From the NCBI GenBank assembly GCA_964506075.1, contig CAZDKO010000001.1, positions 29,588 to 93,587 on the forward strand: a stretch of 64,000 nucleotides of DNA, given 5' to 3'. The translations under genes and the position numbers were made by a program. The stretch's first letter is position 1; each line of letters begins with the position of its first letter. Below are positions 25,508 through 34,584 of the stretch, one piece after another. The notes beneath the pieces were generated by a model, which saw only the letters and a list, made by a program, of their open reading frames with translations, was not told the DNA's origin and ran no database searches. This stretch comes from CAZDKO01 sp964506075 [NCBI: uncultured bacterium]. GTDB lineage: Bacteria > CAZDME01 > JAYEMH01.

Positions 25508-26287
25508 TTAATCTTTTGGATTTTCTCTTCTTAGCGCTGTTAGTGAATCTTTGGAATAGACGGTTTTCTTTTCTCTTCTGGTTTTAAAATAAAAATCCCT
25601 GACTAATTTAAAATAACCTTTGATAACCTTAAGGAGAGAAGGGAAGGTAACGGCTTTAGAAACGCCTGATTTTCTCAAGCCCAGCTTATAGGGAACCTCA
25701 GCAAAAAGATATCCTTTTTTGACTGACCGGATCAGGATATCGGTTTGAAAAAAGAAACTGTCCGAATGCCAGTTTAATTCTTCCAGGATTGACTTTCGGT
25801 AAAGGACCGTGCCGTTGGTGTAATTGAAATTGACTAAAAAAGTAGTGTTGATGATAAAACGATAGATAAAAGAAAGGATGTTTCTAAATGATGTTCTGGC
25901 TTCTCTGTTAAAAATGAAAGGAATAACGATGTCTACCTGTTCAAGAAGCTTATAATAACGAAGGGTTTCTTTCGGGTCATTTTCATTATCTCCCGGAAGC
26001 ATAACGATGCTATCTCCCTTTGAATAATCAACCCCCTCCCAGAAAGAGGCGCCTATCCCCTTTGGCTTATCGTGTTTAATGACGTAAATCCGGGCCGGAT
26101 TTTCTTTTATTTTCTCTTCAACCAGCTCTTGAGTCCGGTCGGTACTCCCGTCATTAATAACAACGATTTCGCCGTTTATATTAAAAAAATCAAGAGCTTC
26201 CAGTGTTTCGGTAATGGCCGCAGAAATATTTTTTTCTTCATTCAGAGCCGGCATAATTATGCTTAATTTGTTTTTATCTTTTTCCAT
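25508..26287 (-). CDS. Family 2 glycosyltransferase, DPM1/DolP-mannose synthase-like
   Basis: Product of 259 residues. The GT2 fold is clear: LSIIMPALNEEKNI at 8-21, VVINDGSTDRT, and the metal-binding region VMLPGDNEND, where the usual DxD is GDNEND. YKLGLRKSGVSKAV supplies the late conserved Arg-Ser-Gly-x-Ser motif. No membrane helices follow, as in short polyprenyl-phosphate sugar synthases. Its product, a lipid-phosphate sugar, would be the natural donor for the GT-C proteins of this locus. It overlaps the E1 beta gene by 25 bases. Confidence 0.85.
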   Translation of the reverse strand: MEKDKNKLSIIMPALNEEKNISAAITETLEALDFFNINGEIVVINDGSTDRTQELVEEKIKENPARIYVIKHDKPKGIGASFWEGVDYSKGDSIVMLPGDNENDPKETLRYYKLLEQVDIVIPFIFNREARTSFRNILSFIYRFIINTTFLVNFNYTNGTVLYRKSILEELNWHSDSFFFQTDILIRSVKKGYLFAEVPYKLGLRKSGVSKAVTFPSLLKVIKGYFKLVRDFYFKTRREKKTVYSKDSLTALRRENPKD

Positions 26288-27321
26288 AATGTTCTCTTCA
26301 CGGCTTTTATAATGTCTTTTGAATCTTTATAAAAGGCCTTTTCTAATTCGTAACTGCCGGGTGTGGGGGTATCCGGCAGGGCGACAATTTCAACCGCTGA
26401 TTTTAGATACGGTTTTATTTTATTGTGGAGGCGTCCCAGAATAATTTCGGCGGCACCGCCTTTTTGCCAGCCCGGGTCAGCCATAACCAGCCGGCCGGTT
26501 TTTTTGACCGAATCAATAATTATCTTTTCATCCAGAGGATTAAGAGACCGGGGGTCAATAATTTCCATGCTAATACCGTCCCGGTTTAATTTTTCCGAGG
26601 CTTTAATGGCTTCGGCAACCATCAGGGATATGGCCAGAACCGTAACGTCTTTTCCGGTTTTTCTGATTAAACCCTTTCCAAGGGGAATTAAATACTCTCT
26701 TTCAGGCACATATCCTTTGATATCATAGAGCCAGCGGTGTTCAATAAACACCACCGGGTTATTATCGGCAATACTGGAAAGTAAAAGTCCCTTGGCGTCA
26801 TAAGCTGAAGACGGTATCACCACTTTAACACCGGGCATATGAATAAATAAGGCGTGCAGGGCCTGAGAATGCTGGGCGGCTGAACCCCAACCCCGGCCGA
26901 TAATGGCCCGGATAACCAGAGGAACGCAGGATTTACCACCGGACATATAAGAGATTTTCGCCGCGTGGTTAAGTATCTGGTCAAAAGATAGGAGTAAGAA
27001 ATCCACTCTCATATGGACTAAGACCGGTCTCATCCCGGTTAAAGCCGCGCCGACGGCAAATCCGGTGAGGGCGTTCTCGGCTATGGGCGTATCAAAAACT
27101 TTATTTCCGAATTCCCGGTGAAGGTTAAGGGTTGAGCCAAAGATACCGCCCGGGTCGTCAATTCCTTCTCCCATTATAAAGACGCCGGGGTCTCTTTTAA
27201 GAGCCTGAAGGAGCGCTTCTCTTAAGGCTTCCCTATAGCTTAAGAGTCTTTTATTCTTAATGTTTTTTTCAGACGGTAAATATTTAACGGCTTTATCTAC
27301 GGCTACCTTGGTCCAGGGCAT
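26263..27321 (-). CDS. Thiamine-diphosphate E1 component, beta subunit
   Basis: Product of 352 residues of the pyruvate/2-oxoacid/acetoin dehydrogenase E1 beta family. Visible are SYREALREALLQAL, FIMGEGIDDPGGIFGST with the conserved Glu that activates thiamine, DTPIAENALTGFAVGAALTGMRP, and the C-terminal domain (VTVLAISLMVAEAIKAS, IDPRSLNPLD). TAATG overlap with the alpha gene shows coupling. No E2 lipoyl acyltransferase or E3 is nearby. An alternative to energy metabolism is acyl transfer onto a sugar or other metabolite of the glycan pathway. Confidence 0.88.
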   Translation of the reverse strand: MPWTKVAVDKAVKYLPSEKNIKNKRLLSYREALREALLQALKRDPGVFIMGEGIDDPGGIFGSTLNLHREFGNKVFDTPIAENALTGFAVGAALTGMRPVLVHMRVDFLLLSFDQILNHAAKISYMSGGKSCVPLVIRAIIGRGWGSAAQHSQALHALFIHMPGVKVVIPSSAYDAKGLLLSSIADNNPVVFIEHRWLYDIKGYVPEREYLIPLGKGLIRKTGKDVTVLAISLMVAEAIKASEKLNRDGISMEIIDPRSLNPLDEKIIIDSVKKTGRLVMADPGWQKGGAAEIILGRLHNKIKPYLKSAVEIVALPDTPTPGSYELEKAFYKDSKDIIKAVKRTLWKKIKTN

Positions 27322-28310
27322 TATATTTTCTCCCGGTAAACGTCTTTGTAGAGTTCTTTCCTCTCCGGGAAAGAACTCTTTTGGGCAAAGTTTTCAGCTT
27401 CTCTTATTTCTTTGGTAATTTGCAAACGGAGATTTTTAATTTTTTCTTTATTTAGCCTTCCGGTTTCCAAAAGATATTCTTCTAATTTTTGGACCGGACA
27501 TTTTTTTATCCAGTGTTCAAGCTCGCCCTTCGGCCGGCAGCCTTTTTCAAAATCACAGTCCGGACCGACGTGACCTTTCCAGCGGTAAGTCCGGCATTCA
27601 AGAAGAAAGGGGCCTCCTTCTTCTCTAATTTTTTTAATGAGGTCGCCGGCAATTCCCATTATTTCTAAGGCGTTATTTCCATCGCAGCGGAAACCTTTAA
27701 TACCGAAGATTTCCCCTTTTTGAAAGATGTTGTCTTTTGACTGTCTCACCCGCTGAGGCGAGTTGGTGGCGTAGAAGTTATTTTCGCAGACGAATAACAC
27801 CGCCAGTTTCTTCAAGGCGGCAAAATTGAGGCTTTCGTAGAAGACCCCCTGGTCCACGGCTCCATCCCCGAAAAAAGTAACGGCGATGTTTTTGCTTTTT
27901 TGGAATTTAAGGCTTAAAGCGGCGCCTACGGCCAGAGGTATGTCGCCGCCGACGATAGCCGAGGTGGCAAAAATCCCGTAAGCCGGGTCTGACAGATGCA
28001 TGGAGCCACCTTTGCCTTTACAGCAGCCCGTCTCTTTTCCATAAAGTTCAGCCATAATAGAGGAAAGACTCATGCCTTTGGCAATACAATGGCCGTGACA
28101 GCGATGATTGGTAAAGAGATAATCTTCTTTTTTTAAATAGTGAATAACTCCGGCAGCGATAGCTTCCTCGCCGATATATAAATGGACCGGCGTTTTCATT
28201 TCCTGTTCGGGATATAGCTCAATTATCCTTTCTTCAAACAGGCGGATTTTAAGCATCACGGTATAGACCCGGAGTAAATCATTAATTGAGATTTGCGTTT
28301 TTATTATCAT
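27321..28310 (-). CDS. Thiamine-diphosphate E1 component, alpha subunit
   Basis: Product of 329 residues. The thiamine-diphosphate motif is complete: GDGAVDQGVFYESLN through to CENN, the GDG...NN pattern. FTNHRCHGHCIAKG and GKGGSMHLSDP match the E1 alpha active-site region, with the His pair that positions the substrate. ATNSPQRVRQSKDN is where the phosphorylation loop lies in mitochondrial relatives. Together with the beta gene it forms an alpha2beta2 enzyme that decarboxylates a 2-oxoacid. The absence of E2/E3 and the flanking radical SAM genes set it apart from a normal dehydrogenase operon. Confidence 0.88.
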   Translation of the reverse strand: MIIKTQISINDLLRVYTVMLKIRLFEERIIELYPEQEMKTPVHLYIGEEAIAAGVIHYLKKEDYLFTNHRCHGHCIAKGMSLSSIMAELYGKETGCCKGKGGSMHLSDPAYGIFATSAIVGGDIPLAVGAALSLKFQKSKNIAVTFFGDGAVDQGVFYESLNFAALKKLAVLFVCENNFYATNSPQRVRQSKDNIFQKGEIFGIKGFRCDGNNALEIMGIAGDLIKKIREEGGPFLLECRTYRWKGHVGPDCDFEKGCRPKGELEHWIKKCPVQKLEEYLLETGRLNKEKIKNLRLQITKEIREAENFAQKSSFPERKELYKDVYREKI

Positions 28311-28319
28311 AATTTACAA

Positions 28320-29387
28320 TTAAATAAAATTAACGTGTGGACCGGGATGTTCCAGCTCCCAGAGATAGCTGTTTATTTTATCCAGTCGGCAAACCTCCCG
28401 GCATTTAGTTGTATCTAATTTCCGGGCGGCTCTTTTTAAAATGTCTTTCCGGCGTTTACTTTCCATTATGGTTTTAAAGCTATGCTGATAAATGTTGCCG
28501 TAACAAAATTCTTTTTTCCCGAGAAAAGCACTGCAGGCGTAAATGTCGCCTCCGGCGGTGATATATGTCCAGAAAGGTAAACCCAGGCAATGTTTATAGT
28601 CACGGCCGGAACTTAATCTTCTTATAGTTTCGCTTCTAAAAATAATTTTAAATTTATTGTTCTGTATGTTCTCTAATTTTTTGCTCAGGTAGGTATAATT
28701 TTCGTATTTAAATGCCGGATTGATATGCGACCGGCTTAGAGGATGTTGTGAGTATGGCTTTATAGTTAAATAGTCCACACCGATATTTTTTAACAATTGA
28801 GCCAGGATGCATACCTCTTTTACGTTTTCGGGAATGAGTAATAACTGTACGCCGATTACTGTTTTCAATTTATTTTTATTTTTGATTTTAACGGCATCCT
28901 CAAGATTTTTCAGGACCTTATTAAAATCCTCTTTTAGGGTTCGGTGGACCAGGGCGTAAGTTTTATCTTTCCCCGCATTTAAACTGATTCTTATCCAGCT
29001 GAGGAAATCCAGCATCTCTTTTGCTTTATCTTCGGTAAAGAGAACACCGTTAGTAGTTATTGAAACATCAATTCCGGAATTTTTTGTATAGCGGACAATT
29101 TCAGAGATATCTTTATGAAGCAGGGGTTCTCCTTCACCGGCGTACATAACACTTTTAACGCCTGAGTTAGAAGCTTGCTTTAAGGTGTTTTTTAAAACAT
29201 TTAAGTCCAGGAATACCGGCTTATATTTCAGATAGTCAAGAGCGCAGAAGATACACCGGTGGTTGCAACCTCCCGAAGGGGTAATTTCCATATAAAGAGG
29301 ATAGATGGTTTTACCCTTCAGCCAGTCGCTTACTCTTTCGGGGTGAAACATCAGTTTATGGCTATCTATTCTAAAGTTATCCTGCAT
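28320..29387 (-). CDS. Radical SAM/SPASM enzyme, DSHK type (copy 2)
   Basis: Product of 355 residues, a paralog of the enzyme at 24390. It begins IDSHKLMFHPERVSDWLKG and has the cluster motif CNHRCIFC, then MYAGEGEPLLHKD. SPASM-like cysteines follow (CLGLPFWTYI, IYACSAF, KCREVCRLDK), with GNIYQHSFKTIMES, and it ends GPHVNFI. The shared PxHxNFI tail is a feature of this family. It is 9 bases upstream of the E1 alpha gene and 2 downstream of the GT9 gene, clearly one transcript. Substrate unknown. Confidence 0.82.
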   Translation of the reverse strand: MQDNFRIDSHKLMFHPERVSDWLKGKTIYPLYMEITPSGGCNHRCIFCALDYLKYKPVFLDLNVLKNTLKQASNSGVKSVMYAGEGEPLLHKDISEIVRYTKNSGIDVSITTNGVLFTEDKAKEMLDFLSWIRISLNAGKDKTYALVHRTLKEDFNKVLKNLEDAVKIKNKNKLKTVIGVQLLLIPENVKEVCILAQLLKNIGVDYLTIKPYSQHPLSRSHINPAFKYENYTYLSKKLENIQNNKFKIIFRSETIRRLSSGRDYKHCLGLPFWTYITAGGDIYACSAFLGKKEFCYGNIYQHSFKTIMESKRRKDILKRAARKLDTTKCREVCRLDKINSYLWELEHPGPHVNFI

Positions 29388-29389
29388 GG

Positions 29390-30331
29390 CTATTTCTCTT
29401 TCAATAATAAGTTTGCAATTTCGTTTTTGATTTTTTCCGGTTTAATAAATTCCATACAATTTATTTTCTGGATGCATTTAGAATCATGACAGGGAATACA
29501 TTTATAAGAAGTTTCAGGTAAAATTTTAACCCCTCTCCCGTATAGAAAGACTTCTTTGGAAGAGGTGGGTCCAAAAAGAGCGATAATCTTTTTCTTTAAG
29601 GCAATGGCTAAATGCATTCCTAAACTGTCATTGGTAACAATTAACCGGCAGGAGTTAATCCAGTTGATATATTCATGGAGCTCGTTTAAGCCCTTCTGCC
29701 ATGATATTTTATATCTCTTTTTTAAAAGACTTTCCAGCTTATTCCAGTGTTTTTCGGGCCAGCTCTTATTCGGCCATTTATTGCCGGCAATCCAGTTAAA
29801 CCCAACGTCATATTTTACCAGAGAAGCCGGATTATAGCCAAGAATATATTCTTTTTTTTCAGTCCACTTTTCTCCGACCATTGAAGCCAGGGCATCCTGC
29901 CAGAATTTTAAATTTTCTTTCTTTTTTTCTAAATCAAGACAGAGACTTAAAACCTTTTCCGCTCCGTCATAAGCCTGCGCCACGCCGCGGTTAACGTCAA
30001 ATCTGAACCCGAATCTTCTCCAGGCATTAATGGAATCAGAAAAAGCACAGATGCCGGGGCCCTTTTCCAGATTAATGACCGTATCAAAACGTTCCCGCTG
30101 AAGCTGTAGAACCGATTCAAGGTTAAAAATTAATATCCGGTTGATAAAAGGGTTATTTTCCAGGAGCGGATAAGCTTTTTCGTCAACCAACCAGGTAACA
30201 TCATCGTCTTTTAAATAGTTTAAAATTACCGTGGTTCTTAATACGTCCCCGAGGCTGGTGGTAGTGCTTATTTCCTTATCCAGTGTTTCCGAATATCCCA
30301 ATTTGATGATTAAAACTTTTTTTGCCGTCAT
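29390..30331 (-). CDS. Family 9 glycosyltransferase (heptosyltransferase-like)
   Basis: Product of 313 residues. It starts VLIIKLGYSETL, related to the usual 'iLiiklgalGD' start of ADP-heptose transferases. SLGDVLRTTVILNYLK supplies the loop that binds the acceptor, and IVTNDSLGMHLAIALKKKIIALFGPTS the C-terminal donor-binding region. Four cysteines close to the end (CIPCHDSKCIQKINC) are a feature of one subgroup. GTGGAGG stands before the ATG. It would add a heptose or related sugar to a surface saccharide in the cytoplasm, consistent with an outer membrane with LPS. Confidence 0.82.
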   Translation of the reverse strand: MTAKKVLIIKLGYSETLDKEISTTTSLGDVLRTTVILNYLKDDDVTWLVDEKAYPLLENNPFINRILIFNLESVLQLQRERFDTVINLEKGPGICAFSDSINAWRRFGFRFDVNRGVAQAYDGAEKVLSLCLDLEKKKENLKFWQDALASMVGEKWTEKKEYILGYNPASLVKYDVGFNWIAGNKWPNKSWPEKHWNKLESLLKKRYKISWQKGLNELHEYINWINSCRLIVTNDSLGMHLAIALKKKIIALFGPTSSKEVFLYGRGVKILPETSYKCIPCHDSKCIQKINCMEFIKPEKIKNEIANLLLKEK

Positions 30332-30368
30332 AACGCCTCCACTAAAAGTTTAATTTTAAATAGTTTTA

Positions 30369-32306
30369 TTAATTAATCCAGAGTGTTCCTAAATTTATCT
30401 CTCCGGAGGGGTCGTTTTCATTACCTCTGGAGGAGACGGGTAAAATTTCTTTATTGGCTAAATTAAAGACCGTGGCTTTAACTTGATAGCTTTCCGGTTT
30501 TACCCACGAAGGGATTAACAGGAAATGGTGCTCTTTAACGATTTTCTCCTCAGGCCAGGTATCGGGCTGGTATGTTCGGTAACCTAAAACATGGTATTTA
30601 TTAAACGGGGTATCTTTAGAATCAAATCGGATAAAAAGACCTAATTCTTTCGGTGTTTCTCCTGTTCGTTTCCAATAATAGATAAAGTGCATAATCTTCA
30701 GATTGCTTTTATTTTCCTGAATAATGTCATACCCCAGAAAGATTAACCGGTTATCTATGTTGACGTTACTGAGATTTTTTATTTCCGAAGCCCGTACAAA
30801 CTCGCATAGATCATGCCCTTCTCTATAGTTCTTCTTGAATAAGACAATGTCGTCAACCGCTTCCAGAACCTTCCAGTTACCATTTTTTAGAAAATTCTCT
30901 ATGTTAGCCGGGGCCTGAGGCGGGAAAAAGGAACTAATCAACAGGGGTTCATTAAAATCTATTAAGGCGTATTCTAAATTGTCCGGCGGATTATATTTCA
31001 CCTGAGTGTGCATTTGGACCCCGGTGGCCACAAAATGCATTGAGTAAAGATTATGCCGATGGGCTAATTTCGGTAAAAACTGAAAGGTGGCTATAACTGA
31101 AGCATCTTCGGGAATCATTTTGAGTATCTGATTTTTAGCTTCTACCAGGGTATCAATTTTACAGTTATTTATATACTTCATAAAATAAAATTGCGGGGCT
31201 CTTAAATAAAAACCGGCGGCAATTGAAACGATTACAAATCCGGAAAGCAGTTTATAACGGTAATTGTAAATTTCTCTATAAGCCAATAATTTTTTAAAAG
31301 CAAATATAACCGAAGAAAATATAAAAGGGATAAGAAAAGCGACGTATTGATAGTGAATGTCAGCGTGAGTGCCTGCCGTTGATAAAAGGTTTTGGGCGAA
31401 AACCGGTAAAGTCATTAATAATATCCCGGGACTCAATAATCCGATAAAAGAGACGGGAACAAACAATTGATATAGATATAGAATTTTCCTGGGGGTAAAA
31501 ATGAATTTGAAGATATATAGAGGATGGGTGAGGACATTCCATAGTATCTCCCCCCAGCTTCTGCCTAAATGTTTGTAAAATATACTGAAAATAAAGCCTT
31601 CCTGATATAATTTGGCCGCCTTAGCAAAGTAAGGAATAATGAATTTTAATGACAGGATAAACCAGGCAACCCCTAAAAGAAAAGGCGTTAAAATCCATTT
31701 TTTAGACCTTTTTCTTAAAAGAGCGTATAATCCGAACATCGTCACGACTAAGCTGACATTTTCTTTGCAGGATAAAGCTAACAAAATAAAAACCATGAAT
31801 TTGCCGAACTTTTCCTTATGGAAGTAATATATGGCAAAAGCAAGAAAAAATACCGTAAAAGAGTCAAAATGGGTTTCAAAGAGATTAACAAAACCCAAAG
31901 GGGGATACATTAAATACACCAGCCCGATGATTAAAGCGAAGGTTTTATTGATTTCTGATTTCCCCAATAAATACAAAGGATACGCCGCCAGGCCCAAAAA
32001 AAGACTTTGTAAAAATAAGATGGTTACGGGATGCTGAAAAAGAGCGTAGACAGGCAGAATCAAAAGAACAATTAGATAAAAATGTGCTCCAAAAATTGAT
32101 TCTTCCAGAAAGGGAAAATAGAGAAATTTACCATGCAAACTATTCCAGTAGACAATAATGTCACTGGCAAAGTCTATATCGTAATAATTAAAAGAATGAT
32201 ATTTCAGGAAGCAGATATAACTGAAAAGAAAAATATAGATGAATATCAAAATCCATATGGCTTTATCAGAAAATTTATCGAAAAATTTATTGATTGGTTT
32301 TCTCAT
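30369..32306 (-). CDS. DUF2079-like large membrane protein
   Basis: Product of 645 residues. About twelve membrane helices fill residues 10-400, followed by a soluble domain. FDSFTVFFLAFAIYYFHKEKFGKF and PVYALFQHPVTILFLQSLFL resemble the DUF2079 family, which belongs with GT-C-like enzymes. FASDIIVYWNSLHG in the first loop has an acidic pair of the sort used for catalysis in GT-C proteins. The C-terminal 230 residues hold DASVIATFQFLPKLAHRHNLY and a beta-rich end. It overlaps the YfhO-like gene by 20 bases. Precise activity is unknown. Confidence 0.72.
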   Translation of the reverse strand: MRKPINKFFDKFSDKAIWILIFIYIFLFSYICFLKYHSFNYYDIDFASDIIVYWNSLHGKFLYFPFLEESIFGAHFYLIVLLILPVYALFQHPVTILFLQSLFLGLAAYPLYLLGKSEINKTFALIIGLVYLMYPPLGFVNLFETHFDSFTVFFLAFAIYYFHKEKFGKFMVFILLALSCKENVSLVVTMFGLYALLRKRSKKWILTPFLLGVAWFILSLKFIIPYFAKAAKLYQEGFIFSIFYKHLGRSWGEILWNVLTHPLYIFKFIFTPRKILYLYQLFVPVSFIGLLSPGILLMTLPVFAQNLLSTAGTHADIHYQYVAFLIPFIFSSVIFAFKKLLAYREIYNYRYKLLSGFVIVSIAAGFYLRAPQFYFMKYINNCKIDTLVEAKNQILKMIPEDASVIATFQFLPKLAHRHNLYSMHFVATGVQMHTQVKYNPPDNLEYALIDFNEPLLISSFFPPQAPANIENFLKNGNWKVLEAVDDIVLFKKNYREGHDLCEFVRASEIKNLSNVNIDNRLIFLGYDIIQENKSNLKIMHFIYYWKRTGETPKELGLFIRFDSKDTPFNKYHVLGYRTYQPDTWPEEKIVKEHHFLLIPSWVKPESYQVKATVFNLANKEILPVSSRGNENDPSGEINLGTLWIN

Positions 32307-34554
32307 TGATGTATCTCTTTAATCCTGAATAATTATAGAGAAGCATTACTGAGATGATTGAAAGCCCCAGAAAATAACAGAATAAAGTGAACACATATAA
32401 TTTAGGCTTGTATATAAATCTCAGTGTATGCTCGCCTTTATCAATAATAACAGACTTAAAAGCTAAATTAGCTTCATATATTACGCCCTGTTTTCCGTTG
32501 ATAAAGACTTTCCATGATTTGTCAAAAGCGTCACCGTAATAAAGTAAACTGTCTCTCTCCGCATTAATGTCCAGAATAATTTCATTAGGGCCGAATTTTT
32601 TTACCGTGATTTCTCCGCAAGTTTCGTTGTTTACGTTATCCGGTGATTTCTCTAAATGAGAATAAGCGGAGGGTAAATTTTTCTCGATAAAAATTACCTG
32701 CCGGGCAGTATCGGGGTCTATTTTACTTAAGGCTTCGATTATTTTATCCCGCGGTAAAACGATGACGTTAGAAACAAGCCGAAGTTTAGGAGCGGATATG
32801 CCCGCCAGGATGCTTTTAATTTCATTGGGAATTTGCTGGTGATTGGCAAATTCAAAAAAATCCTTCATTTCATAAATGTGGGTGGTGACGTCGCGGGCTT
32901 TAGTGCTGTAAGCGGTAAATATTTTAAGCGTTGCCGGCACAAAAGCATAAAAAGGATATTTAGGACCGATTACTGGAATCCGGTAGTTTTCTTCAGGCGG
33001 TTTAACCGAATACAATAAAGGGGGGGTAATTCTCGGCAAAGTTACGAAATTGTAAACATTGCTGTTAAACAGAGCCAAATCAACGATTATAAAAAATAAT
33101 ATCAGGGTATATTTAGTTTTTATATTTATCTTTTTAAAGTTTAATAAAATGAAAATAAGAGGTATGCCGATAACGAAAAAGATTAAATTGGAATCAGATA
33201 AAGAAAGTGAATCTTGAAGCGTGGCTTTTAAGGCGTCGTTCATATACGCTAAATAGCCCAATAAAATGTGATATTTTAAAGTTAAAAAATTACTGAGACT
33301 GATGGTATTGGCATTGATTAACCAGGCGAAAAAGCATATCAGCACGCCTAAAAAGAAATAAGGTATTTTATAAAACTTGAGTCTGGATTTAAAGGCGGCT
33401 TCAAAAATTACATCCGAGCCGATACAGGTGAAATAAACTAAACAAAAGATGAAAAAGGGGCCAAAAGTATGGGTGTTTCTAATTATTGAGAAAAAAGGGA
33501 AAAATTTATTAAAAAATAAGTAGAGGGGGCTTCTGTACCCCAACATCAAACTCATGGTCAGTAAAATAGTTATTATGAATCCCCATTTATATTTATGACG
33601 GGAAAAACCCATTCCGAATATAGCCAGAAAAAGAGGAATTAACCCAATATACAGAAAAGATTCAGATACATAATACCAGTTAAAGAAATGCAATATGAAA
33701 GAGTAAGGAGTAAGAAGATTTAAAAAATCAGCCGGAAAAGAATGGGCGGCGAAAGGGGCTTCGAACATTTTTACCGTGGGAACCACATCATAGGTATAAG
33801 CTAAATAAATAGGCAGAATTTTTATTGTTAGAAGAAATAATATGGATAAGGCCAAAAAACTGACGGCTTTATGGTTTTTTAAGAACATGCCTAATTTCGG
33901 CCAGCGGATGCTTTTGGATAAAAGTAAAGACAATAAAAGAATAGTTACCGAACTTATTATGAACATTGAATGGTAGGAGGGCAGTGTTATCCCTAAAAAA
34001 AGTACCGTTAATAAAAGGAATTTAGGTTTCTGCTCCTCCAGGAATCTTACGGACGAATATACGATCCAGGGTAGTAAATAAAAGGCTAAAAGGAAAGCGT
34101 GCTGTCTTAAATAAGAGGTAGAGAAAGACGAAAAAGAGATGGCGACAAAAGCAAGGAAAGCACTGATTTCATATCTGGCTACATGCCGGTAAAAAAAGTA
34201 TGCCCCGCAGATAAAGATCAAATAGCGTAAGAATAAATCCCAGTGGTAAAGGGTGAGTAAATTAATATGTAACAGCTTGCCGGTCAAAATTAACAGCAGC
34301 GTTGAAGGATCAGATAGATGAAGGATATTTATGTTTAGAAAAAAGATTTCCCCGCAGTTCATATAGGGATTCCAGAAGGACCAGACGCCGTGCTGGAGAT
34401 TATCGGCAAAGTAATGGAATATTCCATACCAGATGATACTGTCATGTGAAACCATTAATTTATTGGAAATTAATAGTTGCCATTGTAGAATTATCAAGCC
34501 CGAAACAACAAAAGCGATGGCTAAGAAAATTTTTAAAATTTTGTGCTTTAACAT
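32287..34554 (-). CDS. YfhO-like large membrane protein
   Basis: The ATG at 34554 gives about 755 residues; a TTG at 34581 is a less likely alternative. About 13 membrane helices are followed by a periplasmic domain and one last helix (LYVFTLFCYFLGLSIISVMLL). First-loop residues SHDSIIWYGIFHYFADNLQHG and FWNPYMNCGE match the YfhO family, proposed to glycosylate lipoteichoic acid or other surface polymers. The C-terminal stretch ERDSLLYYGDAFDKSWKVFINGK is the other YfhO hallmark. It would add sugar branches outside the membrane with a lipid-linked donor. Confidence 0.75.
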   Translation of the reverse strand: MLKHKILKIFLAIAFVVSGLIILQWQLLISNKLMVSHDSIIWYGIFHYFADNLQHGVWSFWNPYMNCGEIFFLNINILHLSDPSTLLLILTGKLLHINLLTLYHWDLFLRYLIFICGAYFFYRHVARYEISAFLAFVAISFSSFSTSYLRQHAFLLAFYLLPWIVYSSVRFLEEQKPKFLLLTVLFLGITLPSYHSMFIISSVTILLLSLLLSKSIRWPKLGMFLKNHKAVSFLALSILFLLTIKILPIYLAYTYDVVPTVKMFEAPFAAHSFPADFLNLLTPYSFILHFFNWYYVSESFLYIGLIPLFLAIFGMGFSRHKYKWGFIITILLTMSLMLGYRSPLYLFFNKFFPFFSIIRNTHTFGPFFIFCLVYFTCIGSDVIFEAAFKSRLKFYKIPYFFLGVLICFFAWLINANTISLSNFLTLKYHILLGYLAYMNDALKATLQDSLSLSDSNLIFFVIGIPLIFILLNFKKINIKTKYTLILFFIIVDLALFNSNVYNFVTLPRITPPLLYSVKPPEENYRIPVIGPKYPFYAFVPATLKIFTAYSTKARDVTTHIYEMKDFFEFANHQQIPNEIKSILAGISAPKLRLVSNVIVLPRDKIIEALSKIDPDTARQVIFIEKNLPSAYSHLEKSPDNVNNETCGEITVKKFGPNEIILDINAERDSLLYYGDAFDKSWKVFINGKQGVIYEANLAFKSVIIDKGEHTLRFIYKPKLYVFTLFCYFLGLSIISVMLLYNYSGLKRYINEKTNQ

Positions 34555-34584
34555 AGCTAAATATTTAATAGTTAGAAACAAATG

